This document shows, one piece after another, positions 17,926 to 25,559 of a stretch of 64,000 nucleotides of DNA. The notes under the pieces are model-generated. The model did not search any database. It saw only the letters and a list, made by a program, of their open reading frames with translations, and was not told the origin of the DNA. The stretch spans positions 320,501 to 384,500 of the forward strand of contig NZ_JAKKOD010000002.1 in assembly GCF_026226775.1 (NCBI RefSeq), given 5' to 3'. Position 1 is the first letter of the stretch, and each line of letters starts with the position of its first letter. The position numbers were made by a program, and so were the translations under genes. Source of the DNA: Avibacterium sp. 21-586 (GTDB lineage Bacteria > Pseudomonadota > Gammaproteobacteria > Enterobacterales > Pasteurellaceae).

Positions 17926-18852
17926 ATGGACACGCATTCACCTAAACATATTCTTGTGGTTTCTTATTCACAAACAGGGCAACTTTCTCGTCTAGTAGAA
18001 AATTTTCTGCAACCATTACGCACACAGCAAGAGATCATTATTGAAGAATATCAGGTGAAACCGCAGCAAGATTATGCGTTTCCGTGGAAATTTACCCCAT
18101 TTTTTAACACCTTTCCTGAAAGTGTTCACTTACAACCTGCGCCAATTCAGCCACCGCAATTACAGCGTGATCACTATGATTTGGTGATTATCGCCTATAG
18201 CGTTTGGTTTCTTTCCCCCTCTCAACCTATTACTGCGTTTTTGCAAAGTGAACAAGGTAAACAAGTCTTGCACAACACGCCTGTGATCACCTTAATCGGC
18301 TGCCGTAATATGTGGTTAATGGCGCAAGAAAAAGTCAAAGCCTTGTTAAATCAAGCGGGCGCAACGCTGGTGGGTAATATTGTTAAAACCGATCAATCTA
18401 ATGCGTGGGCAAGTTTTATCACCACGCCATTATGGCTGTTTACAGGAAAAAAGCGTCCTTATGAATGGTTACCTAGCGCGGGCATTAGTGAAGAAAATAT
18501 TACCGATATGCAGCGATTTGGTCGAGAACTTGCAGAAAAATTAGCAGAAAATGCCTCGCTCGATCAACCGCTATTTCAACATATGGGCGCGGTGCAAATT
18601 GATGAGAAACTGATGATGAGTGAAAAAGTAGGACACCGCAGTTTTTATTTATGGGGAAAGTTATTACTCAAGTGCGGTCAAATTTCGCCACGTTTACGCC
18701 AAGCAGTGCTGTATGTTTATATCGCTTTTTTAGTCTTATTAATTATCACTGTTGTGCCAATTTCCGCCCTAATTAAGCGTTTACTAAAACCTTTATTAAA
18801 AGAAAAACTTGAACGCCAAAAACGCTATTTTGCTGCACCATCTGGAGAATAA
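17926..18852 (+). CDS. darA: DarA-like dialkylresorcinol-forming enzyme
   Basis: This 308-residue protein begins with a flavodoxin-like fold (ILVVSYSQTGQLSRLVENFL at residues 9-28, a phosphate/flavin-binding loop). It ends with a transmembrane helix at about 265-287 and a basic tail. The sequence and its place directly before a KAS III gene match DarA, the partner of DarB in dialkylresorcinol synthesis. There it is proposed to aromatise the cyclised diketide intermediate. darB starts on the last base of the darA stop codon. An uptake signal lies inside the gene, arguing for long residence in this family. Confidence 0.82.
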   Translation: MDTHSPKHILVVSYSQTGQLSRLVENFLQPLRTQQEIIIEEYQVKPQQDYAFPWKFTPFFNTFPESVHLQPAPIQPPQLQRDHYDLVIIAYSVWFLSPSQPITAFLQSEQGKQVLHNTPVITLIGCRNMWLMAQEKVKALLNQAGATLVGNIVKTDQSNAWASFITTPLWLFTGKKRPYEWLPSAGISEENITDMQRFGRELAEKLAENASLDQPLFQHMGAVQIDEKLMMSEKVGHRSFYLWGKLLLKCGQISPRLRQAVLYVYIAFLVLLIITVVPISALIKRLLKPLLKEKLERQKRYFAAPSGE

Positions 18853-20018
18853 TGATGTCGCAACTTTCTGAGGTTTATATTAATTCTGTGGCAAGTTTTT
18901 TGCCAAATGCTCCCGTTAGCAATGATCAAATGGAAGCCGTGTTGGGAATGGTCGGCGATGTGCCTTCCCGTGTCCGTAATATGATTTTACGTTCTAATGC
19001 CATTCGCACGCGCTATTACGCCCTTGATCCGAAAACACGCCAAGCTACGCACAGCAGTACAGAACTTGCAGTCTGTGCCATTGAAAAATTAGTGGAACAG
19101 GGCTTTGATATACAGCAGCTTGACTGTTTAGCCTGTGGCACCTCTTACCCAGATCAAATTATGCCGGGGCAAGGGGTAATGGTACACGGCTTAATTCCCA
19201 ATGCGCCAGCTTGCGAAGTGCTAACCACCGCAGGGGTTTGCGTGGCAGGAATGGCTGCGATGAAACACGCTTATAATGCTATTCGCACAGGGGAACATCA
19301 AAATGCCATCGCAGTGGCTTCAGAAGCGGCTTCAGCGGTGATGCGTAGCGAAAATTTTCGCCCTGAAATAAATCAAAAACAACTGGATAATGCAAAACCG
19401 GAAATTGGCTTTGAAAAAGATTTTTTACGCTGGATGCTTTCAGACGGTGCTGGGGCAGCACAACTAAGCCACCGTCCTAATCCAGCAGGCATTAGCTTTA
19501 AAATTCATTGGATTGATCTCATCTCTTACGCCAATGAAATGCCTGTTTGTATGTACGCAGGTGCGGAAATTGACAATGGTAAGTTTGTTAGCTGGAAAGC
19601 GGTGGATAACGAACACCGTGACAAACACAGCCTAATGGCAATTAAACAAGATGTAAAATTACTCAATGAAAATATTGTTAGCTATACAGTGGAAAAAGCC
19701 TTATCGCATTTAATAGAAAAATATCAGCTCAGTGCGGAAAAAATTGATTATTTTCTACCGCACTATTCTTCAGGCTTTTTCCGTAACAAATTATCAGAAG
19801 GCTTACAGCGCATTCAGTTTGATATTCCGCAAGAAAAATGGTTTACTAACCTTGCAGAAAAAGGCAACACGGGTTCCGCTTCCATTTACATTATTTTAGA
19901 AGAGTTTATGCGCACCTTCTCACTCAAAAATGGGCAGAAAGTGCTGTGCTATATTCCAGAGAGCGGTCGTTTTTCTTCGTGTTTTATGTTGCTTGAGGTC
20001 GTGAATGGAGCTGAATGA
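18852..20018 (+). CDS. darB: DarB-like beta-ketoacyl synthase (KAS III family)
   Basis: This 388-residue thiolase-fold condensing enzyme is FabH-like. The catalytic Cys lies in TTAGVCVAGM (about residue 117), His in FLPHYSSGF and Asn in EKGNTGSAS, matching the Cys-His-Asn triad. DarB enzymes condense two beta-ketoacyl or unsaturated acyl units into a cyclohexanedione, the precursor of a dialkylresorcinol. It is coupled to darA (1-bp overlap) and to the next small gene (14-bp overlap). Adjacent genes for acyl carrier, ketosynthases and export support DAR synthesis over housekeeping fatty acid initiation. Confidence 0.86.
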   Translation: MMSQLSEVYINSVASFLPNAPVSNDQMEAVLGMVGDVPSRVRNMILRSNAIRTRYYALDPKTRQATHSSTELAVCAIEKLVEQGFDIQQLDCLACGTSYPDQIMPGQGVMVHGLIPNAPACEVLTTAGVCVAGMAAMKHAYNAIRTGEHQNAIAVASEAASAVMRSENFRPEINQKQLDNAKPEIGFEKDFLRWMLSDGAGAAQLSHRPNPAGISFKIHWIDLISYANEMPVCMYAGAEIDNGKFVSWKAVDNEHRDKHSLMAIKQDVKLLNENIVSYTVEKALSHLIEKYQLSAEKIDYFLPHYSSGFFRNKLSEGLQRIQFDIPQEKWFTNLAEKGNTGSASIYIILEEFMRTFSLKNGQKVLCYIPESGRFSSCFMLLEVVNGAE

Positions 20019-20394
20019 AATCCCCCAAGATGATAGCCGCATTTTTCGCGGACAAAAAAAAATCATCTATGCTACGCAAAATGGGCATTACCAGCCTAGC
20101 ACTAGCACAGGCTGGCAAACGGAGGAATTTGCCACCCACCAAGCCGTTGATGCCTTAAATGAACTGACTGAACAGGCACTTCAGGCGGTTAAAAAAGGGG
20201 AAAAATCGGTCATTTACTACCTGATGTATAAAAACCGCTATGATCTCCAAACCCTCGCCCAAGCCACTGGTTTCTGGCAATGGCAAATCAAAAGGCATTT
20301 TAGGCCTGAGGTGTGGCCTAAATTATCTAAGAAAACGCTGGCACGATATGCTGAAGTTTTTGGAAATGATATTCAATTATTGGTAAAAAAATGA
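20005..20394 (+). CDS. Conserved small protein of the DAR module, function unknown
   Basis: This 129-residue soluble protein has no signal or membrane segment. The C-terminal part (YDLQTLAQATGFWQWQIKRH) could form a helix-turn-helix-like pair, and the protein is rich in Lys, Gln and aromatic residues. It starts 14 bp inside darB and ends in an ATGA overlap with the next gene. It could be a pathway regulator or a partner of DarB, and I do not recognise the family. Its base composition matches darB, unlike the AT-rich gene that follows. Confidence 0.72.
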   Translation: MELNEIPQDDSRIFRGQKKIIYATQNGHYQPSTSTGWQTEEFATHQAVDALNELTEQALQAVKKGEKSVIYYLMYKNRYDLQTLAQATGFWQWQIKRHFRPEVWPKLSKKTLARYAEVFGNDIQLLVKK

Positions 20395-21290
20395 CATTTA
20401 AAACAACAGATCAAAAAGAACAATTTCAAAATTATCCTAAATTTTATATAACGAATAATATTTTATTTGATTGTATAGGTATGGGAAACCCAAAGTTTGA
20501 TGGCTTTAACGGAAATAAAGAATCATTTGGATATGCACTATTAACTTATTTTACATCATATGCCCTAAATATTAGACGCAATCCCTTTTGTTTAGATCGA
20601 GTCTATTCAACTTATTGCCATCGTGAACTGTCTGAATATAGAGAAATATTAGAAAAACTAAATTCAAAAGAAGTAGATGAAATTATTAATGAAGTCATAC
20701 AACTTTATGAACATACTCAAAAAGCATTAGAAAATGCAGAGTTAGAATATGTATATTTAAGAAGGCAAATTCGATATCAAGAAAGAAAAGGAATAAATTT
20801 CAATCTTACAGACAAGGATTCTTATGCTGAAACACTGGTGATGTTACGTAAAGCTTGTGATGAATTGAACATTAAGGAAATACAAATTGAGATGGATATG
20901 CTTAATTCTTTTACTGATGAGGCTGGTTTCTACCAAGATACCAATAAACCACTTTGTCTAGAATTGAAAATTCCAGCTAAGGATGTTTTTTATTGCAGTC
21001 AGCTTATTGGTGAAAGGAAAGAAAAATCATATCCTGTCGAATCAGGGGAATGGGTAATTCTTAATCATGCCCCAAATGGAATTATGACTATTCCTGTAGC
21101 TTCTATCAAATATAATGAAACTGATTGGAACTTTGACAATATGATAGATCCAAAAAAATTTATAGAAGGATACAGTCCAATAGTAATTAGACAGCCATAT
21201 AGATGGCCAGAAAATTATCCTACTTATGGAATTAAATTACCTTGGAAAAGAAGACTTGGTTTATATCTATTAGATAGAGAATATGAATAA
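20391..21290 (+). CDS. AT-rich orphan gene embedded in the DAR operon
   Basis: This is a 299-residue protein I cannot assign to a family. It is rich in Tyr, Asn and Glu, has a charged helical stretch at about 75-150 and no signal or membrane helix. It overlaps the previous gene by 4 bp (ATGA) and the next by 8 bp, so it is fully coupled within the operon. Base composition differs sharply from its neighbours: 20,401-20,460 has 11 G or C in 60, against 32 in 60 for 21,541-21,600. No uptake signal is present. It looks like recently acquired cargo. A toxin or phage-defence role is possible but unsupported. Confidence 0.75.
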   Translation: MTFKTTDQKEQFQNYPKFYITNNILFDCIGMGNPKFDGFNGNKESFGYALLTYFTSYALNIRRNPFCLDRVYSTYCHRELSEYREILEKLNSKEVDEIINEVIQLYEHTQKALENAELEYVYLRRQIRYQERKGINFNLTDKDSYAETLVMLRKACDELNIKEIQIEMDMLNSFTDEAGFYQDTNKPLCLELKIPAKDVFYCSQLIGERKEKSYPVESGEWVILNHAPNGIMTIPVASIKYNETDWNFDNMIDPKKFIEGYSPIVIRQPYRWPENYPTYGIKLPWKRRLGLYLLDREYE

Positions 21291-22278
21291 CAACTTCCAA
21301 CACCAACATACCGCCCATTGCGAAAGTGGTGTGATGTCCACTTTACTCAAATCGCAAGGCGTTGATTTCAACGAGGCAATGGTATTCGGCTTGGCTTCGG
21401 CATTGACCTTTGTTTATATTCCACAAATTAAAATTAGTGGAATGCCGTTAATTTCTTACCGAATGCCGCCGGGGTCAATTCTTAAAAAAGTGTCAAAAAT
21501 ATTAAAAGGGAAACTTGCGTTAAAACGTTTTCGTTCGGCGCAACAAGGGCAACAGGCTTTAGATAACGCCTTGGCGCAAGGAAAGCTGGTGGGGTTGCAA
21601 ACTTCGGTATTTTGGCTACCTCATTTTCCACCCGAAATGCGTTTTCATTTTAATGCACATAATTTGCTGGTTTATGGCAAACAGGAGAACGAATATTTAA
21701 TTAGCGATCCCGTGTTTGAGCAGGTGCAACGCTGTTCTGCACAGGATTTAGAACGTGCGCGTTTTGCCAAAGGCGCGCTCGCAGCGAAAGGGTTGATGTA
21801 TTATTGGAAAACTTCGCCAAATTTGACCGCACTTGATTTACCCACAATTTTACGCAAAGCCATTCGCAAAAATGCCAAGCAAATGCTCGCACCACTTTGG
21901 TTTGTTGGCGTGCGTGGAATGTGCTCTCTTGCAAAGCAGATTGAAAAATTTGCTTATAGCAAACAAAGTGAAAAATACAAGAAATTATTTCTCGGTCATA
22001 TCGTGCGAATGCAAGAAGAAATTGGCACAGGTGGTGCGGGTTTTCGTTATATTTATGCCTATTTCCTAGAGCAAGCGGCAGAAATTTGCCAAGAACCCAA
22101 ATTCAAACAAGCTTCACAACAAATGACCGAAATTGGTGATCAATGGCGACAATTTGCCAGCCTTTGTGTGAAGCAATGTCGAGAGCCGAGTGTTGAGGGT
22201 TATCAAAAGATCGCCAAGTTTTTAAAAGTTATTGCTGAAAAAGAAGAAGTATTATGGCGTATATTAAGAAATAAATAG
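21283..22278 (+). CDS. BtrH-like ACP-dependent acyltransferase
   Basis: This 331-residue protein has an N-terminal domain that looks like the BtrH family (butirosin biosynthesis protein H, papain-like fold). A Cys lies in AHCESGVMSTLL near residue 13, a His in FHFNAHNLLVYG near 127 and an Asp in LISDPVFE near 143. These would form a catalytic triad. BtrH moves an acyl group from an ACP to an acceptor amine. In this setting it could transfer a polyene or fatty acyl group to the resorcinol hydroxyl or an anchor. The C-terminal half is helical and basic. It overlaps the orphan gene before it by 8 bp. Confidence 0.72.
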   Translation: MNNNFQHQHTAHCESGVMSTLLKSQGVDFNEAMVFGLASALTFVYIPQIKISGMPLISYRMPPGSILKKVSKILKGKLALKRFRSAQQGQQALDNALAQGKLVGLQTSVFWLPHFPPEMRFHFNAHNLLVYGKQENEYLISDPVFEQVQRCSAQDLERARFAKGALAAKGLMYYWKTSPNLTALDLPTILRKAIRKNAKQMLAPLWFVGVRGMCSLAKQIEKFAYSKQSEKYKKLFLGHIVRMQEEIGTGGAGFRYIYAYFLEQAAEICQEPKFKQASQQMTEIGDQWRQFASLCVKQCREPSVEGYQKIAKFLKVIAEKEEVLWRILRNK

Positions 22279-22288
22279 CAGGGAAAAT

Positions 22289-24130
22289 ATGCTAAGTTGG
22301 ACTGATATTGAACAAATGCTAGTCTCTGGCAATTTATATACTGAGCAAGAGTGGCTAGAATATAAAGAGGCTAAAAATGATATTCCTAGATCAATGTGGG
22401 AAACCTATTGTGCTTTTGCAAACCAATCGGGCGGTTTTATTATACTTGGTGTATCAGAAAAAGAAGGGCTGCATATTCTAGGTGTCAATAATGCTGAAAA
22501 AATCCAAGAACTTATTTTTACTCAATCTCGCAGTAAAGAAAAAGTCAGTGCTGCTTTATTATCTGATGGGAATGTCCGTTGTTTTACGATCAACGATAAA
22601 CAAGTTATTGTGGTTTATGTACCCAAAGCAGAAGAAACCGATCGCCCAGTTCACTTGAATCAAGATCTTCGTCGTTCTTACATTCGTCTGAAAACAGGTG
22701 ATCATAAATTAAATGACGGGGAACTACGTTCAATGATTTCAAATGCCACGAGTAAAAATCGTGACGGAAAAATTCTGCCTCAGAGTGACTTAAATTATCT
22801 AAATTTAGATACCTTAAATAAATATCGTAATTTGCTTAAAGCACAAAAAGCTTCTGAACCATTACTTTTATTATCTGATGAGGAACTATTGGAGCGTATT
22901 GGCGCAATCGCAATGGATATTGAAACAGGGCAAAAAGGAGTTACTTTTGCTGGGTTACTTCTGTTTGGTAAAGGGCATATTATCAAAAATTTTCTTAAAC
23001 ACTTTTTCTTTGAATATTACGAAACTAGTGAACAAAACAGTCGCTATGATTTACGTATTACAGACTTTGATATAGAGGAAGGAAATCTACTTGAATTCTA
23101 TTGGAAGATTGCTCCTCTATTGACCTCTTTAGGAAAAGATAGCCACTTTAAACTTGATAACCTCACTCGAACCGAAGAAAATGAAATTACGAAATCATTA
23201 CGTGAAGCTTTAGTCAATGCTATTGCTCATGCAGATTATTTTAATGACAGCCGGCATTTAAAGATTGTAAAAACACAAAATCAAATTTGTTTTGAGAATG
23301 CAGGAACTATGCTAGTTGATATTCAACATGCTATTGTGGGAAATCGTTCAGAATGTAGGAATGGTACTATTCATAATATTTTACGCCGTGTGGGTTTATG
23401 TGAACGTCAAGGACAAGGAGTAAAAGATATTTTTCAAAATTGGCAAAATTACTATTTCACAACCCCTAAATTAGAAAGCCAGATTGATTACACAAGATTA
23501 ACCTTAACGTTCCAAGATGGTGAAATTATAAAATGGGAAGAAAAGTTAGCAGATCACTTTGGTACTCGCTTTACACAACTAAAGCGAAGAGTGAAAGATT
23601 GTTTGTTATATATTGCTATCAACGGGCAGCAAGCAAATCATAAACAAATTGTTGAGGCCATTCCTCAATATACAGGACGTGAAATTACCCTTGCTTTATC
23701 TCAGCTTAAAAAGAAGGGTTTCTTGGTTGTGCAAGGTGTAAAACGCAATGAGCTAATCTACCGACTTGTTAGTTTTCATGAAATCAAAACTAAATCAAAA
23801 CCTGATTACACTATTATTTCATCTGAGAAAGAAAGTCCAGAGGCCTTATTAAATAAGGATTTAGGAAATATAAAAGTAGCATCGCCAATAGAAAGTGATA
23901 AAGAAAGTGATAAAGAAAGTGATAAAGAAAGTGATAAAGTAAAACAATTACTTGCTGCTTTAGGGAATGAATATCAAAGCGCGAAAGAATTGATGGAGAT
24001 ACTTGGTGTCTCCCACAGAGTTAACTTTGGAAAACGCTATCTAAATCCGGCATTATGCCTTGGTTTAATCGAAATGAAATACCCAGGTAACCCAAAACAT
24101 CGTAACCAAAAATACCGAAAAAGAAAGTAA
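22289..24130 (+). CDS. AlbA_2/Schlafen-domain ATP-binding protein
   Basis: This 613-residue protein has an N-terminal AlbA_2 (Schlafen-type) domain at about 15-150 with EWLEYKEAKN and AFANQSGGFIILGV. A GHKL-like ATP-binding segment at about 300-390 reads LREALVNAIAHADYF, then GQGVKDIF. Winged-helix regions follow. A fourfold ESDK repeat (535-550) and a C-terminal basic domain (GKRYLNPALCLGLIEM) complete it. Such proteins are nucleic-acid-binding or regulatory and are frequent in defence or mobile regions. It has no evident role in pigment synthesis, contains no uptake signal and sits between the BtrH-like and ABC genes, so it looks inserted. Confidence 0.82.
   Translation: MLSWTDIEQMLVSGNLYTEQEWLEYKEAKNDIPRSMWETYCAFANQSGGFIILGVSEKEGLHILGVNNAEKIQELIFTQSRSKEKVSAALLSDGNVRCFTINDKQVIVVYVPKAEETDRPVHLNQDLRRSYIRLKTGDHKLNDGELRSMISNATSKNRDGKILPQSDLNYLNLDTLNKYRNLLKAQKASEPLLLLSDEELLERIGAIAMDIETGQKGVTFAGLLLFGKGHIIKNFLKHFFFEYYETSEQNSRYDLRITDFDIEEGNLLEFYWKIAPLLTSLGKDSHFKLDNLTRTEENEITKSLREALVNAIAHADYFNDSRHLKIVKTQNQICFENAGTMLVDIQHAIVGNRSECRNGTIHNILRRVGLCERQGQGVKDIFQNWQNYYFTTPKLESQIDYTRLTLTFQDGEIIKWEEKLADHFGTRFTQLKRRVKDCLLYIAINGQQANHKQIVEAIPQYTGREITLALSQLKKKGFLVVQGVKRNELIYRLVSFHEIKTKSKPDYTIISSEKESPEALLNKDLGNIKVASPIESDKESDKESDKESDKVKQLLAALGNEYQSAKELMEILGVSHRVNFGKRYLNPALCLGLIEMKYPGNPKHRNQKYRKRK
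23891..23938 (+). repeat. 12-bp tandem repeat, four copies
   Basis: The unit GAAAGTGATAAA occurs four times in a row inside the AlbA_2 gene and encodes four ESDK repeats in the linker between the winged-helix and C-terminal domains. Because the unit is 12 bp, copy-number change would keep the frame and vary the linker length. Confidence 0.95.
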
Positions 24131-24137
24131 CAAAAGT

Positions 24138-24845
24138 ATGATTGATATTGATAAACTCAGCCATCAATACCCTAATGGTTCAAACTTAGCTTTAAGCGGT
24201 ATACATCTGCAAATCAAAAAAGGCTCCGCTATCGGTTTGCTTGGCCCTAATGGCGCAGGGAAGACGACATTGATGTCTTTGCTTTGTGGGTTACAAGCGG
24301 TGCAGCAAGGGCAGATTTATTTTGAAGGAGTACCGTTTCACAAGTTAAGCAAAAAACAGCGTCATCAAATTTCTTTAGTACCACAGGATTTTGCGTTTTA
24401 TCCTTTATTAACGGTATGGGAAAATTTAAAATTTTTCGCTGCACTTTATCATATCAATGATAAAAACTGGCTCATTGAATTATTGGAAAAAGTGGGGCTA
24501 ACTTCTTATAAATCAAGATTGGCAAAGCATTTATCAGGCGGATTAAAACGCCGTTTAAATTTCGCTATTGGTTTAATTAATCGCCCTAAAGTCATTTTTT
24601 TAGATGAAATTACGGTTGGCATTGATCCCCAATCTCGCCAATTTATTTTAAATTCCGTAGCGGAATTAACTCAGCAAGGTATCACGGTGATTTACACCTC
24701 ACATTATCTGCAAGAAATCGAACAATTATGCGATAAATTAGTTTTATTAAATGAAGGAAAATTGATTTATCAAGGTCAAATAAAAGGCATTCTTGCGGAA
24801 GGGCAAAGCCTTGAGCATTTTTATTTGGATTTTTTAGATAACTAA
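24138..24845 (+). CDS. ABC transporter ATP-binding protein
   Basis: This 235-residue ATPase has Walker A GPNGAGKTT (about 36-44), Q-loop, signature LSGGLKRR, Walker B VIFLDEIT followed by a D-loop, and the switch His in YTSHYLQEI. It belongs to the drug/lipid exporter group that pairs with ABC-2 permeases. The partner permease lies 700 bp downstream, separated by a terminator and an opposite-strand lipoprotein gene. It probably exports the resorcinol lipid or its polyene ester. Walker B reads LDEIT where LDEPT is usual. Confidence 0.88.
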   Translation: MIDIDKLSHQYPNGSNLALSGIHLQIKKGSAIGLLGPNGAGKTTLMSLLCGLQAVQQGQIYFEGVPFHKLSKKQRHQISLVPQDFAFYPLLTVWENLKFFAALYHINDKNWLIELLEKVGLTSYKSRLAKHLSGGLKRRLNFAIGLINRPKVIFLDEITVGIDPQSRQFILNSVAELTQQGITVIYTSHYLQEIEQLCDKLVLLNEGKLIYQGQIKGILAEGQSLEHFYLDFLDN

Positions 24846-24869
24846 AGACTTGCTAATTAGCAAGTCTTT
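24844..24869 (+). terminator. Perfect 13-bp palindrome after the ABC ATPase gene
   Basis: Arms AAAGACTTGCTAA and TTAGCAAGTCTTT meet with no loop mismatch and overlap the stop codon. A T-rich stretch follows (TAGTTGTTTT). It would terminate the first DAR transcript before the permease gene. Confidence 0.7.
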
Positions 24870-24941
24870 AGTTGTTTTAACTTATCGCTAAAATAAATTT
24901 GTTTAGCAATAATTAATCTATTATTGGAAATATATTATACC

Positions 24942-25394
24942 TTAATATCGTGTCTTCACTCTTTTTAATGATGATATGTCTCTCTTACCTTGAGATTCTG
25001 AAACTTCAACCAGCTCAGCTCCAGCGAAACCAATACCCATTTTTAATTTTTGTCTTACAAAATAGTTTTTTCCACCTTCCATCGATAACTCTATATGATT
25101 TTTACCAAATTGAGAATAAGTGGAAATTTGATGCTTACCAGCAGGAAGGTGCGTATATAAAAAAGTTCCTCGAACTAAAGAACCAATTTCCTCACCATCA
25201 ATACTAATTGATTTTCTTAATGCATATCCTCCGAAATGTTTTTCTCGATAGACATATAAACCTGCTTGGTCTTTTGGTGGCGCATTAAATTGCTTTGCTT
25301 GCGCATCCTGCTCAGAAGTAGTTAGAGGAACTCTTGCACAAGCGGTTAAAAGCAATACCATGATAAAACTTACAACTTGAACTAACTTTCGCAT
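24942..25394 (-). CDS. DUF2846-like lipoprotein
   Basis: This 150-residue lipoprotein has a signal peptide and lipobox (LTAC, Cys near 19). The mature domain includes AGLYVYREKHFGG, HLPAGKHQISTYS and GKNYFVRQKLK, the pattern of DUF2846 envelope proteins. It is encoded on the opposite strand and separates the ATPase and permease genes of what should be one exporter. It is presumably transcribed from its own promoter in the 165-bp gap before the permease. It is likely an intruder with no direct role in resorcinol synthesis. Confidence 0.8.
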   Translation of the reverse strand: MRKLVQVVSFIMVLLLTACARVPLTTSEQDAQAKQFNAPPKDQAGLYVYREKHFGGYALRKSISIDGEEIGSLVRGTFLYTHLPAGKHQISTYSQFGKNHIELSMEGGKNYFVRQKLKMGIGFAGAELVEVSESQGKRDISSLKRVKTRY

Positions 25395-25559
25395 AGAAAA
25401 TCCTTATAAAATATATAAAATAGGTGCGGTCATAGTAGTATAAAAATAATGCAACTGCAAATAATTATCTCAAAAAAATTATAGTGTTATTAAAAGCATT
25501 ACTTTAAACTTGCACAACATCACAAGTTTTTAGGAACTAGAATAGCCCAAACAATTTAT

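Noticed and set aside
20391-21290. ADP-ribosyltransferase motif in the orphan protein (ESGEW segment)
   Set aside because: One short Glu-x-x-Glu-like match without the rest of the fold is too weak to name a function.
23891-23938. Possible CRISPR-like array
   Set aside because: The repeats are 12 bp, contiguous, without spacers, and in frame with a coding gene.
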